Translations under genes and position numbers: made by a program
The notes under the pieces: model-generated
Told to the model about the DNA's origin: nothing
What the model saw: the letters and a program-made list of their open reading frames with translations, nothing else
Databases searched by the model: none
Assembly: GCA_051004015.1 (NCBI GenBank)
Contig: JBPCKT010000150.1
Span: 1-64,000 of the forward strand
Direction of reading: 5' to 3'
DNA: 64,000 bases
From: SXOA01 sp051004015
Lineage (GTDB): Bacteria; Planctomycetota; Planctomycetia; Pirellulales; Pirellulaceae
In this document: piece by piece, positions 16,989 to 25,059 of the stretch
Layout: each line of letters opens with the position of its first letter
How positions within the stretch are numbered: the stretch's first letter is position 1

Positions 16989-18455
16989 CTATTCTTCGTC
17001 TGCCTCATTGTCGTGCGAGATGACCTGGTCAATCTTGATGCCCAGGGCGTGGGTCTTGTTCCGCAGGCTGCCGCGCGTGATGCCGAGGATTTTGGCGGCT
17101 CGTGATTGATTGCCGCCGGTGGTCTGCAAAACACGCATCACCACGTAGCGCTCCATGAACTCAATCGCCTCGGCATACAGGTCCTGGCTCGTCGCCAGCT
17201 TCCCTTCGAGAAAGCTCTTGAGATCATACGCGGCGCTGGAACTATCGCCTTCCTTGCTCGCGGAAGCCCCCTCCACTCTCGGCGGTAACTGGAGGACCTC
17301 CTCGGGAAGAAAATCGGGGACCAAAATTGGCCCAGTCAGGCTGAGCAGCGCCTTGCGGAGCACGCCTTGCAACTCACGGATGTTGCCGGGCCAGGAGTAT
17401 TCAAGCAGGATTCTCATGGCGTCGGGCGATACCCGCTGCAGGTTCTTTCCCAGCTCGGCGGAATAGCGCTGCAAAAGTGCCTCGATCAACAGCAGCAGGT
17501 CGTCCCCGCGATCCCGCAGCGGCGGCAGCTTGATGGTGTAGCCGTTCAGTCGATAGTAGAGGTCGGGGCGGAAGGTTCCCTCCTCGGTCATCGCCTCCAG
17601 GTTGCGATTGGTGGCCGTGATGATGCGGACATCGGTCTGGATGGTCGTATTGCCGCCGACCCGCTCGAACCGCTGCTCCTGCAAGAGCCGCAGCAGCTTG
17701 GCCTGGACGAGCGGCGACATGTCGCCGATTTCGTCGAGGAAAATTGTGCCCCCGTTGCACTGCTCGAACTTGCCGATGCGGCGGTGGTCCGCGCCGGTGA
17801 ACGAGCCCTTTTCGTGGCCGAAAAGTTCGCTTTCCAGCAAGGCGTCCGGCAGCGCCGCGCAGTTCACGGCCAGGAACGGCTTCCCGCGGCGCGGGCTGTG
17901 CTGATAAATGGCCCGGGCGATGAGCTCTTTGCCCGTGCCGCTTTCGCCGCGGATGAGCACCGTCACCGTCTGCGGCGCTACCCGGCCGATGGCCTTGTAA
18001 ACCTCCAGCATCAAGCGGCTGCGGCCGATCAGTTGGTGGTCGCCGCCGACAACGCCCGTGGTTTCCGGCACTTCCACCGGGATGGCGGTGAGCCGCCGGA
18101 TATCGAACGCCTGTCCCACCAGATGCTTGATGCGGGCCACGTCGAGCGGCTTGAGGAGATAATCGAAGGCCCCGAGTTTCATGGCCTCAATGGCCGTCTC
18201 GCTCTCGCCACCGGCGGTGATGAAAATCACGGGCACGTTTTGGTCCACTTCGCGGATCTGGGCGAAGAGCTCCAGCCCCGTGATTTCCGGCAGCATAATG
18301 TCCAGCAGCAGGACGTCCGGCTTATGCGAGCGAAGCAGCTTCAGTCCTTCATTCGCGGTGGCAGCAGCCAGGATCTCGACGTCGGCCCCTTTGAAGGCGG
18401 CCTTGATCAGGAGAACCACGCTGCGATCGTCGTCAACAACCAGAATCTTGGACAT
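16989..18455 (-). CDS. NtrC-family sigma-54-dependent response regulator
   Basis: 488 residues from the ATG at 18455 (an in-frame ATG at 18512 would add 19 residues with no receiver homology). Receiver domain residues 1-120 with acidic pocket VVDDD and phospho-acceptor D52 (LLLDIMLPE). AAA+ domain with Walker A GESGTGKE, the sigma-54 loop GSFTGAD, Walker B GGTIFLDEIGD and WPGNIREL. A Fis-type helix-turn-helix closes it (NQSRAAKILGITRGSLRNK). It should activate sigma-54 promoters on phosphorylation; no cognate histidine kinase lies nearby. A short Ser-rich linker precedes the DNA-binding domain. Confidence 0.93.
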   Translation of the reverse strand: MSKILVVDDDRSVVLLIKAAFKGADVEILAAATANEGLKLLRSHKPDVLLLDIMLPEITGLELFAQIREVDQNVPVIFITAGGESETAIEAMKLGAFDYLLKPLDVARIKHLVGQAFDIRRLTAIPVEVPETTGVVGGDHQLIGRSRLMLEVYKAIGRVAPQTVTVLIRGESGTGKELIARAIYQHSPRRGKPFLAVNCAALPDALLESELFGHEKGSFTGADHRRIGKFEQCNGGTIFLDEIGDMSPLVQAKLLRLLQEQRFERVGGNTTIQTDVRIITATNRNLEAMTEEGTFRPDLYYRLNGYTIKLPPLRDRGDDLLLLIEALLQRYSAELGKNLQRVSPDAMRILLEYSWPGNIRELQGVLRKALLSLTGPILVPDFLPEEVLQLPPRVEGASASKEGDSSSAAYDLKSFLEGKLATSQDLYAEAIEFMERYVVMRVLQTTGGNQSRAAKILGITRGSLRNKTHALGIKIDQVISHDNEADEE

Positions 18456-18703
18456 AGGTGGGGTGAATTGCACAACGGGTACGGATGGCACTGACTGTTT
18501 AGAATACAGCACCAGTGAGTTTTGTGCGAGAATGAGGCAGGAAGTTGGCGCGGATTCGGCCAGCCTGAACGGACAATGGCCAGATTAACGTCCGCTAGCT
18601 GTGAAGAACTCCGGATCCTTCCAGTGGTAACGTTGGCACTGGAGTTGCTTCTGCGTCGTAGGCTTCAGCCCGCTTCGCGGCACCTTTTTCAAGGAAATTC
18701 TCC

Positions 18704-18967
18704 ATGCCAACACAACTGTTGTCGCCTCCCGCGATCGAAACCTCGGACAATGAACAACTTGCGCGGCGCGTGCGGAATTTCATCCTGGCTCGCATCCTGC
18801 CGGCGGCGAATTTTGTCGAGGTGGACGCCTACGACGGAATTGTAACATTGACCGGACGGGTGGGCACTTTTTACCAGAAGCAGCTCTGGCTGAACGGCGC
18901 GCAGCGCGTCGCCGGTGTCCGCCGCGTGATTGATGAGATTGAAGTTGCCCCGTTCCGGGCCAAATAG
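18704..18967 (+). CDS. BON-domain protein (87 aa)
   Basis: A single BON domain covers almost the whole protein: LARRVRNFILARIL then DGIVTLTGRVGTFYQKQLW and GVRRVIDEIEV. BON domains bind membranes or ligands and are found in OsmY-like proteins; there is no signal peptide here, so a cytoplasmic role is likelier. It is followed by a strong hairpin terminator. Nothing clear was found in the 248 bp between it and the divergent NtrC-type gene. Confidence 0.85.
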   Translation: MPTQLLSPPAIETSDNEQLARRVRNFILARILPAANFVEVDAYDGIVTLTGRVGTFYQKQLWLNGAQRVAGVRRVIDEIEVAPFRAK

Positions 18968-18993
18968 TTTCGATTCTGGAACACGGCGGCCCC

Positions 18994-19028
18994 AAAACGG
19001 ACGAGCCATAAGTGACTCGTCCGTTTTT
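18994..19028. terminator. Bidirectional rho-independent terminator
   Basis: A perfect 12-bp stem AAAACGGACGAG/CTCGTCCGTTTT with a 10-base loop, followed by further T residues on the plus strand and A-rich on the other side. It serves the convergent BON gene and nrdJ. Confidence 0.85.
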
Positions 19029-19050
19029 GTTTGCGCTTCACATCCGCCCG

Positions 19051-22000
19051 CTACGAGCAGCCCATGCTGTTGCCGCAATTATGGCACAGGTAGCAGTTGC
19101 CGTTGCGGACGGTGATGCTCCCACAGTTGTCACAGCTCGGGGCGTCGAGTTGGAACTTGGCGAACTGGTCGTTGCGGCCAGAAGTCTTGCCGCTGGCGTC
19201 GAGCTTCATCGCCACTCCCGCCCGCTCCAGCATGTCCGCATCGAACCGCTTGGCGCCGTTGCCGTTACCATTGGAGTGGGAGCCGTTGGTGCCGTTGCCA
19301 TTGGCAACGGTCGGTCCCTCGCTGGCGATTCGGGTTGGTGTGGAAGCGGGCGATACAGCCGAACCAGAAGCAGCAGTCGTTCCTTGACCAACCGACTGCC
19401 CGCCAGCCTTCTTGGCGACGGGCAACCTCTGTGAGTCAACATCGTCATCCGAGCTCGCGGGAGTCTTTCCCGGCATGATGCCGCTATTGGCCTCCTTGTA
19501 GCCCGCCAGGAACTGCACTCCCATCCAGCGGAAGATGTAATCCACCACGCTCTTGGCGATGCGAATATCGGGATTCGTGGTGTGCCCCATCGGCTCGAAA
19601 CGCATGTGCGAGAACTTGTTGACCAGGGCCTCCAGCGGCACGCCATACTGCAAGCTGATGGAGATGGCGGTGCCGAAAGCGTCCATCAATCCGCCGATGG
19701 TGGAACCTTCCTTGGCCATGGTGATGAACAACTCGCCGGGGCGGCCGTCCGGGTAAAGGCCGACGTTGATATACCCCTCGTGACCACCGACGTTGAACTT
19801 GTGCGTCAACGAGTGGCGGGTATCCGGCAGGTGCTCGCGCCGTGGACGCGAAGCCTTTTCATCCTTCTCCTTGGCCTTACCGGCGTCGGACTGGGTGTTG
19901 AGCGGCTGGCTCTGCTTGCTGCCATCGCGATAGATCGCGAGGGCTTTGATGCCGAGCTTCCAACCCCAGGCGTAAGCGTCGGCGATGTCGGCCGGCGTCA
20001 CGTCGGCGGGCATGTTCACCGTCTTGCTGATCGCCCCGGAAAGGAACGGCTGGGCGGCGGCCATCATCCGGCAGTGAGCCCGCCAGCCGATCGTCCGGAT
20101 GCCGTTGGCTGGCTTGAAGGCACAGTCGAAGACCGACAGGTGCTCGTCGGCGAGCGCCGGCGCGCCTTCAATCGTGTCATTCTTATCGACGTACTTGATA
20201 ATCGCCTGAATCTGCGGCTCGTCGTAGCCGAGCTTGGCGAGGGCCAGGGGGACCGTGCCGTTGACGATCTTCAAACTGCCGCCGCCGGCCAGCGTCTTGT
20301 ACTTCACCAAGGCAATATCCGGCTCGATGCCCGTCGTATCGCAGTCCATCATGAAGCTGATGGTTCCGGTCGGGGCCAGCACGGTTGCCTGGGCATTGCG
20401 ATAGCCGACCTTTTTGCCAAGGGCCAGGACCTGCTCCCACAAGGCGCGGGAGGCATCCTTCAGATACTGCGGCCCGGCGTTGTTGATCTCCTCCACCGCA
20501 TCGCGATGCATTTGCATCACGCGAAGCATCGGCTCGCGGTTCTGAGCGAACCCTTCAAACGGGCCGACGACTGCCGCCATCTCGGCGCTGGCCAGGTTGG
20601 CCGCCCCGTGGAGCAGAGCCGTGATGGAGCCGCAGAGGCCGTAGGCACCTTCGGAGTCGTAGGCATTTCCCTCGGACATGATCAGACTGCCGAGGTTGGA
20701 ATAGCCCAAGCCAAGCGGCCGGAACATGTGGCTGTTCTTGCAAATCTGGGCGGTCGGATAGCTGGCGTGGTCCACCAGGATTTCCTGGGCGATGAAGTAC
20801 AGTCGGCAGGCGGCTTTGAATCGCTCGTGGTCGAACGTGCCATCCGGCTGGCGGAACTTCATCAGGTTGATGCTCGCCAGGTTGCAGGCGGTGTCGTCCA
20901 GGAACATGTACTCGCTGCACGGGTTGCTGGCGTTGATCCGCCCGCTGTTGGGGCAGGTGTGCCACTTGTTGATGGTGGTGTCGTACTGCACGCCGGGGTC
21001 GCCGCAGTGCCAGGCGCAATCGGCCATGCGACCCAAGAGGAACCTGGCGTCGTAAGCCGGCCCTTCGGTCTTGCCATCAGTAATCCAGTGGGTCTGCCAT
21101 TTGCCGTTGTTTTCGACGGCCGCCATGAACTCGTCGGTGACCCGGACGGATAGATTGGCGTTCTGGAAGAGGATGCTGCTGTAGGCTTCGCCGTTGAAGT
21201 TGGCCTCGTAGCCCCCCTTCTCAATCAGGCAGTGGGCCTTCTTCTCTTCCTTCCACTTGCACTCGATGAATTCCAAAATGTCCGGATGCCAGATTTTCAG
21301 CGACTGCATCTTGGCGGCCCGGCGAGTTTTGCCGCCGCTCTTCACCACCGCGGCAATCTGGTCGTAGACCCGCATGAACGAAAGCGGGCCCGACGGTTTG
21401 CCGCCGCCGGAAAGCTTCTCGCGGTGCGAGCGAAGCGTCGAGAGGTCCGTCCCCGTGCCGCTGCCGAACTTGAAGAGCATCGCCTCGCTGGTGGCGAGAC
21501 GCATGATGGCTTCCATGTTGTCGCTGACGCTCTGGATGAAGCAAGCCGAGCCCTGCGGGAACTCGTAGGGGTTCTCCGGCTGCTCGACGTCCATCGTTTC
21601 GGGGTTCCAGCGCCAGTTGCACTTGCTGCCGGTCACGCCGTATTGATGGTAGAGGCCGACGTTGAACCAGACCGGCGAATTAAAGGCCCCGTGCTGGTTG
21701 AGGCAGAGCCAGGTCAGCTCACGATAGAAGCTCTCGCCGTCCTCCGGGCTGGCGAAGTAACCGTCCTCGATGCCCCAATCGGCGATGGTCCGCGTGACGC
21801 GATGGATGAGCTGCTTGACGCTCCGCTCCCGCTCGGCTGTCCCGTTTTCACCGTAGAAATATTTGCTGACAATGACGTTGGTGGCAAGCTGCGTCCAGCC
21901 GGCGGGGATTTCGACGTCCTGCTGCTCGAACATCAGCTTGCCGCTCTCGTCCTTGATCTGGGCGCTGCGGAGCTCCCAGTTGACGCTGTCGAACGGGTCC

Positions 22001-22125
22001 GCCAGATTCTCCGGGCAGAATTGCGGCTCGACGCGGAGCCCCTTGGCGAGTTCGCGGATCGGATCGACTTTGGGGAGGGGGCGAGTGGGCGCCACACGGG
22101 AACGAGGGGAGGAAACGCTGGACAT
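19051..22125 (-). CDS. nrdJ: Adenosylcobalamin-dependent (class II) ribonucleoside reductase
   Basis: 1024 residues from the ATG at 22125, which follows AAGGAG by eight bases; a 20-residue extension is possible but unsupported. It reduces ribonucleotides to deoxyribonucleotides with adenosylcobalamin as radical generator. Visible: N-terminal substrate region with SACFIQSVSDN, the catalytic NPCSEYMFLDDTACNLASIN stretch, the phosphate loop APTGTISFMMDCDTTGIEPD, and a C-terminal Asn/Gly-rich linker leading to Cys pairs (CDNCG, CYLCHNCG) used for re-reduction. No ATP-cone was recognised. It depends on B12, matching the receptor and riboswitch at 1.4-3.6 kb. Confidence 0.96.
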   Translation of the reverse strand: MSSVSSPRSRVAPTRPLPKVDPIRELAKGLRVEPQFCPENLADPFDSVNWELRSAQIKDESGKLMFEQQDVEIPAGWTQLATNVIVSKYFYGENGTAERERSVKQLIHRVTRTIADWGIEDGYFASPEDGESFYRELTWLCLNQHGAFNSPVWFNVGLYHQYGVTGSKCNWRWNPETMDVEQPENPYEFPQGSACFIQSVSDNMEAIMRLATSEAMLFKFGSGTGTDLSTLRSHREKLSGGGKPSGPLSFMRVYDQIAAVVKSGGKTRRAAKMQSLKIWHPDILEFIECKWKEEKKAHCLIEKGGYEANFNGEAYSSILFQNANLSVRVTDEFMAAVENNGKWQTHWITDGKTEGPAYDARFLLGRMADCAWHCGDPGVQYDTTINKWHTCPNSGRINASNPCSEYMFLDDTACNLASINLMKFRQPDGTFDHERFKAACRLYFIAQEILVDHASYPTAQICKNSHMFRPLGLGYSNLGSLIMSEGNAYDSEGAYGLCGSITALLHGAANLASAEMAAVVGPFEGFAQNREPMLRVMQMHRDAVEEINNAGPQYLKDASRALWEQVLALGKKVGYRNAQATVLAPTGTISFMMDCDTTGIEPDIALVKYKTLAGGGSLKIVNGTVPLALAKLGYDEPQIQAIIKYVDKNDTIEGAPALADEHLSVFDCAFKPANGIRTIGWRAHCRMMAAAQPFLSGAISKTVNMPADVTPADIADAYAWGWKLGIKALAIYRDGSKQSQPLNTQSDAGKAKEKDEKASRPRREHLPDTRHSLTHKFNVGGHEGYINVGLYPDGRPGELFITMAKEGSTIGGLMDAFGTAISISLQYGVPLEALVNKFSHMRFEPMGHTTNPDIRIAKSVVDYIFRWMGVQFLAGYKEANSGIMPGKTPASSDDDVDSQRLPVAKKAGGQSVGQGTTAASGSAVSPASTPTRIASEGPTVANGNGTNGSHSNGNGNGAKRFDADMLERAGVAMKLDASGKTSGRNDQFAKFQLDAPSCDNCGSITVRNGNCYLCHNCGNSMGCS

Positions 22126-22188
22126 GTCATCAGCTCCTTCTTGGTTGTGAGAGTCCGCCGACGTGAATAGGCGGAGCTGCCTCATGCA

Positions 22189-22217
22189 ATTATACTATAC
22201 AATAAACCACTGTACAA
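22189..22217 (-). promoter_or_regulatory. Candidate proximal nrdJ promoter
   Basis: Minus strand TTGTAC (22212-22217), 17-bp spacer, TATAAT (22189-22194). Predicted start near 22182, giving a leader of about 57 bases to the nrdJ ATG. Confidence 0.5.
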
Positions 22218-22309
22218 CATCGGGCCCGGAAGCGGGCGGGAATGAAGAAATCTCCATGAAAAGTGTGCCAATAGACGGCGCACGTTCTGGGGTGATCACC
22301 CTCCGTGGT

Positions 22310-22357
22310 ACACCATATATTGTAGGTGCGGCATTCCGCTGCCACAACCTTTAGTGC
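22310..22357 (-). promoter_or_regulatory. Tandem NrdR-box-like sites overlapping a distal nrdJ promoter
   Basis: Two sites resemble the NrdR box consensus ACACWATATATWGTGT: 22310-22325 (ACACCATATATTGTAG on the plus strand) and 22342-22357 (CCACAACCTTTAGTGC), 32 bp apart, about three helical turns as usual for NrdR. On the minus strand they coincide with a promoter: -35 TTGTGG (22342-22347), 17-bp spacer, -10 TACAAT (22319-22324). NrdR repression of nrdJ is inferred; nrdR itself is not in the window. Confidence 0.6.
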
Positions 22358-22623
22358 GGGGGGTCAGTTTACCGAACTTTTTTGGAGAGTCAACTAATGG
22401 TGAAAAGATTGTTCTAAAACAATGGTGTACAAGGAGTTGCGGCGAGGCATGAAGAAAAGGGTTCCAAGCGTGGGAAGCAATTGTGAAGGCGCAAAGCTTT
22501 TGGACACTTGGACTTAGGAAAATCACGGCCCACCGGTGCTCGCCGCGAAATATTTTTGGATGTCGTTTTTGGCCGGAAAATGGGCGCGTTTGAAACGAGC
22601 AAAGCCGCCGACTAGTGGAAAGA

Positions 22624-23337
22624 ATGTCGCTGAACATGATCCTGCCCCGAGATTTCTACGACCGCCCCTCCGCCAAAGTGGCCAGACATCTTTTGGGGAA
22701 AATACTCGGGCGGGAAACGCCCGCGGGAAAATGCGGCGGGCGGATTGTCGAGGTGGAAGCCTACGAGGGTTTGGCGGACTCCGCCGCCCACTCTTATCGC
22801 GGCAAGACGCCCCGCAATGCTTCGATGTTCGGTCCGCCGGGACATGCCTACGTCTACACCATTCACTCCCGCTGGTGCTTCAACGCCGTGACCGAGCCGG
22901 AAGGAGTGCCGACCGCCGTGCTGATTCGCGCGATTGAGCCGCTGTTTGGGCTGGAGCTGATGGCGAAGCGGCGGAGCGAGAGCTTGCTGGCCCGAAGAGC
23001 GCGGCTGGGGTCGGGAGTCTTTCGCGGCAACGGTCCAACCATCCTCAAGAAAGATCGACGCGAAAGACTCCCGACCCCCTCGGCTTCCATCTTGTTAAAA
23101 CCCCGCGATCTCTGCCGCGGCCCCGCCCGCCTCTGCGAAGCCCTCGCCATCATCCGCGACCAAGACGGCTGGGACCTGACCCTCGGCCGCGACCTCTGGA
23201 TCGAAGACGATCCCGATTTCAAACTCTCCCCGCGCCAAATCATCCGCTCTCCACGCATCGGCATCAGTTCCGCGCAAGAGCGGCTCTTGCGGTTCTCTGT
23301 GCGGAACAACCCGTTCGTCAGCGGCAAGCGCCAGTAG
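22624..23337 (+). CDS. mpg: 3-methyladenine (alkyladenine) DNA glycosylase, MPG/AAG family
   Basis: About 237 residues from the ATG at 22624 (a GTG at 22615 is an alternative). The enzyme removes alkylated purines from DNA. Family motifs: ARHLLGKIL, GRIVEVEAYEGLADSAAHSY (catalytic Glu), RNASMFGPPGHAYVYTIHSR and the GPARLCEALAI stretch; ISSAQERLLRFSV near the end. The loop before GPARLC carries about 24 extra residues encoded by a palindromic repeat (23007-23079), read in frame. Its TAG stop is part of the next repeat copy at 23337. Activity is plausible because the insertion lies in a variable loop. Confidence 0.92.
   Translation: MSLNMILPRDFYDRPSAKVARHLLGKILGRETPAGKCGGRIVEVEAYEGLADSAAHSYRGKTPRNASMFGPPGHAYVYTIHSRWCFNAVTEPEGVPTAVLIRAIEPLFGLELMAKRRSESLLARRARLGSGVFRGNGPTILKKDRRERLPTPSASILLKPRDLCRGPARLCEALAIIRDQDGWDLTLGRDLWIEDDPDFKLSPRQIIRSPRIGISSAQERLLRFSVRNNPFVSGKRQ
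23007..23079. repeat. GGGGTCGGGA-family REP palindrome inside mpg
   Basis: Arms GGGGTCGGGAGTCTTTCGCG (23007-23026) and the complementary CGCGAAAGACTCCCGACCCC (23060-23079) around about 33 bp. The same family occurs next to the RAYT gene and at 24974, 31140 and 61030. Here it is translated as a basic linker without disrupting the frame. Confidence 0.9.
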
Positions 23338-23567
23338 GGGTCGGGAAGGGTTTTCGCGGTCAAAGGACTTGGCACTGCAAGTGAACCATTCCCGCGAAAA
23401 CTCTTCCCGACCCCGTTGGCGTGGCGGACCGGTTCGCACGGATCCCCGTTGGGTCCATTCGAGATCCCGAGCGTTTCGTCGGGCAACGCGAACGGGGTCA
23501 GGAGGAGTTTCGCGGCGGCGTCTTTCGAGATCCGAAGTTTGTTGAACGCGAAACACCTCCCGACCCC
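23337..23567. repeat. Two-palindrome REP unit downstream of the RAYT gene
   Basis: Two REP palindromes, 23337-23414 (arms GGGGTCGGGAAGGGTTTTCG and complement) and 23494-23567 (arms GGGGTCAGGAGGAGTTTCGC and a related complement), joined by an 80-bp spacer with GTTGGCGTGGCGGACCGGTT. The unit is repeated in the same orientation at 24257-24486. Its first TAG ends mpg, and on the other strand its last bases give the RAYT stop codon. Confidence 0.9.
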
Positions 23568-24235
23568 TACCCTTCGCGCCGTGGCCGTCCGGCAGGGCGA
23601 GTCTGAATTTCAATGCCCAGTGCAGCGCCAGTACGCTCCGCCCATTGCGAGTCGCCAAACGGATTTCCGTATGTAACGGACTTTCGCAGGGCTGCGAGTT
23701 CGCCCTCCGTTTCCGCCTGGTTGACGTAGTCCAGCCATCGTGAACCGGACGGGACGGGCCAGGGTGACAAGTTGACGTCTGCTCGCTCATTAGTTCGGTG
23801 CCACAGGCTCGACCAGCGCCACAGTTCCGCTCGGCTGACAAGATTGGCTCGCAAGGCATTCCGCTCCACGTAGCGGCAGACTTGCCAGAAATGGTCATCA
23901 TGCTGGACCGGAAACGATTTGAAACGCCCTTGGTACAGAGCGCCGGTGCCGCTCGACTCGTGCCATTTGTGCCAGCGCTGGGCGTGCGTCGTGGTCAGCC
24001 ATTTCATGTATTCCGACAAATCGCCATCCTCGCGCGGCCACAGCACCAGGTGCCAATGGTTCGGCATGATGCAATAGCTGAGCAGCCGCATGGGGACGCG
24101 CGACTGAGCCTCGTGACGCACCTTCAAGAAGGCGGAATAATCCCCATCCGTATCAAACAAGGTACGCCGTGCCGCTGCCCGATTGAGCACGTGAAAGACA
24201 TAGCCACCCGTCGCCTGGCGAGGTCTTCTGGGCAT
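23567..24235 (-). CDS. REP-associated tyrosine transposase (RAYT, Y1/HUH family)
   Basis: 222 residues from the ATG at 24235; a longer in-frame reading starts inside the upstream repeat and is rejected. It has the Y1 transposase core: the strand VFHVLNRAAARRTLFD, the HUH motif in YCIMPNHWHLVLWP, GRFKSFPVQHDDHF and CRYVERNALRANLV, whose Tyr is the probable nucleophile. RAYTs cut and move the REP palindromes of their host genome as single-stranded DNA. Two direct copies of a double-REP unit flank it exactly, so gene and repeats form one domesticated or mobile unit. All expected catalytic residues appear intact. Confidence 0.93.
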   Translation of the reverse strand: MPRRPRQATGGYVFHVLNRAAARRTLFDTDGDYSAFLKVRHEAQSRVPMRLLSYCIMPNHWHLVLWPREDGDLSEYMKWLTTTHAQRWHKWHESSGTGALYQGRFKSFPVQHDDHFWQVCRYVERNALRANLVSRAELWRWSSLWHRTNERADVNLSPWPVPSGSRWLDYVNQAETEGELAALRKSVTYGNPFGDSQWAERTGAALGIEIQTRPAGRPRREG

Positions 24236-24256
24236 AGAGATAGGGGTGTTCAGGAA

Positions 24257-24486
24257 GGGGTCGGGAAGGGTTTTCGCGGTGCAAACGCATGATAACGAAA
24301 GAACGTGGCCGCGAAAACTTTTCCCGACCCCGTTGGCGTGGCGGACCGGTTCGTACAAATCTCCCGCGGACTCGTCCTGGATGGGGAGCGTTTCGGCTGG
24401 CAGCGCGAACGGGGTCAGGAGGAATTTTCGCGGCAGAGTCTTCCGCGATAAAAAGTCTGTTCAGCGCGAAAACCCCTCCCGACCCC
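24257..24486. repeat. Two-palindrome REP unit upstream of the RAYT gene
   Basis: Same structure as 23337-23567 in the same orientation: palindromes 24257-24331 and 24411-24486 joined by the GTTGGCGTGGCGGACCGGTT spacer. The outer arms are nearly identical between the units while loops and spacers have diverged. Confidence 0.9.
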
Positions 24487-24491
24487 TACTC

Positions 24492-24956
24492 TCAGCACGC
24501 CATGTCTTTCTCTCGCATATCCGACGGCTGTGGGGAATTTGCTCTCGGCGGGAGAACCTGCTGGGCGAGGGCGGCGCCGAGGGTTGCAGTAACGGGTGGC
24601 AGGACGACGCCGGCGACCATGAGCCACAGCGGACTGGGGATCCAGTAATTGGAAACGTCCAGCAAGATGAAGATAGCGGCAATGATGGCCCCGTGCATCC
24701 AGTACTTGTGGCGGGCGATCAGGCACGCCACCAGTGACCCGGCCAGCGGCCCAAGTCCCCAGGCAATCGCGACGCCCACATGTGCCGCCAAGGGCGTTTT
24801 GGCCGCATGAGCCTTGATTGCATCCATGTCATCCATCGTAAGCCCCGGCGGCGGCGGATGGAGTAAATAGCCCGGAATCTCGACCACTCCCACCACAATG
24901 CCGCCGACGACCACGCCGACAAAAATGGCAAGGATGCTCCAGAGGATTGGTTTCAT
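24492..24956 (-). CDS. Small polytopic membrane protein (154 aa)
   Basis: From the ATG at 24956; a much longer in-frame reading upstream passes through two repeat elements and is rejected. About four transmembrane segments: LWSILAIFVGVVVGGIVVGV, VAIAWGLGPLAGSLVACLIA, GAIIAAIFILLDVSNYWIP and LWLMVAGVVLPPVTATLGAA, with a polar loop (PPPPGLTMDDMDAIKAHAAK) after the first. No family was assigned. It ends directly beside the REP unit at 24486. Confidence 0.7.
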   Translation of the reverse strand: MKPILWSILAIFVGVVVGGIVVGVVEIPGYLLHPPPPGLTMDDMDAIKAHAAKTPLAAHVGVAIAWGLGPLAGSLVACLIARHKYWMHGAIIAAIFILLDVSNYWIPSPLWLMVAGVVLPPVTATLGAALAQQVLPPRANSPQPSDMREKDMAC

Positions 24957-24973
24957 GGCGATTTCATTGGTTG

Positions 24974-25047
24974 AGGTCGGGAAGGGTTTTCGCGGTGCAA
25001 ACGTATGATAGCCAGAGAACATGTCTGCCAAAACTCTTCCCAATCCC
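24974..25047. repeat. Degenerate GTCGGGA-family REP palindrome
   Basis: Left arm GAGGTCGGGAAGGGTTTTCG is intact; the right arm (AAACTCTTCCCAATCCC) has decayed. The loop resembles that of the 24257 copy (GTGCAAACGTATGATA against GTGCAAACGCATGATA). Confidence 0.75.
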
Positions 25048-25059
25048 TTGGTTCTGGGC

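Noticed and set aside
19582..21153. A 523-codon open frame antisense to nrdJ
   Set aside because: Shadow of a strongly conserved gene in GC-rich DNA; no independent coding evidence.
22182..22320. Cobalamin riboswitch in the nrdJ leader
   Set aside because: None of the aptamer boxes (GCCACTG, GGGAAGGC, CCAGGA) was found.
24236..24358. N-terminal extension of the RAYT protein
   Set aside because: The extra 41 residues are translated REP sequence; RAYT homology begins right after the ATG at 24235.
22936..24486. CRISPR-like array because of repeated 20-mers
   Set aside because: The units are palindromic, irregularly spaced and surround a transposase gene; no direct repeat-spacer periodicity and no cas genes.
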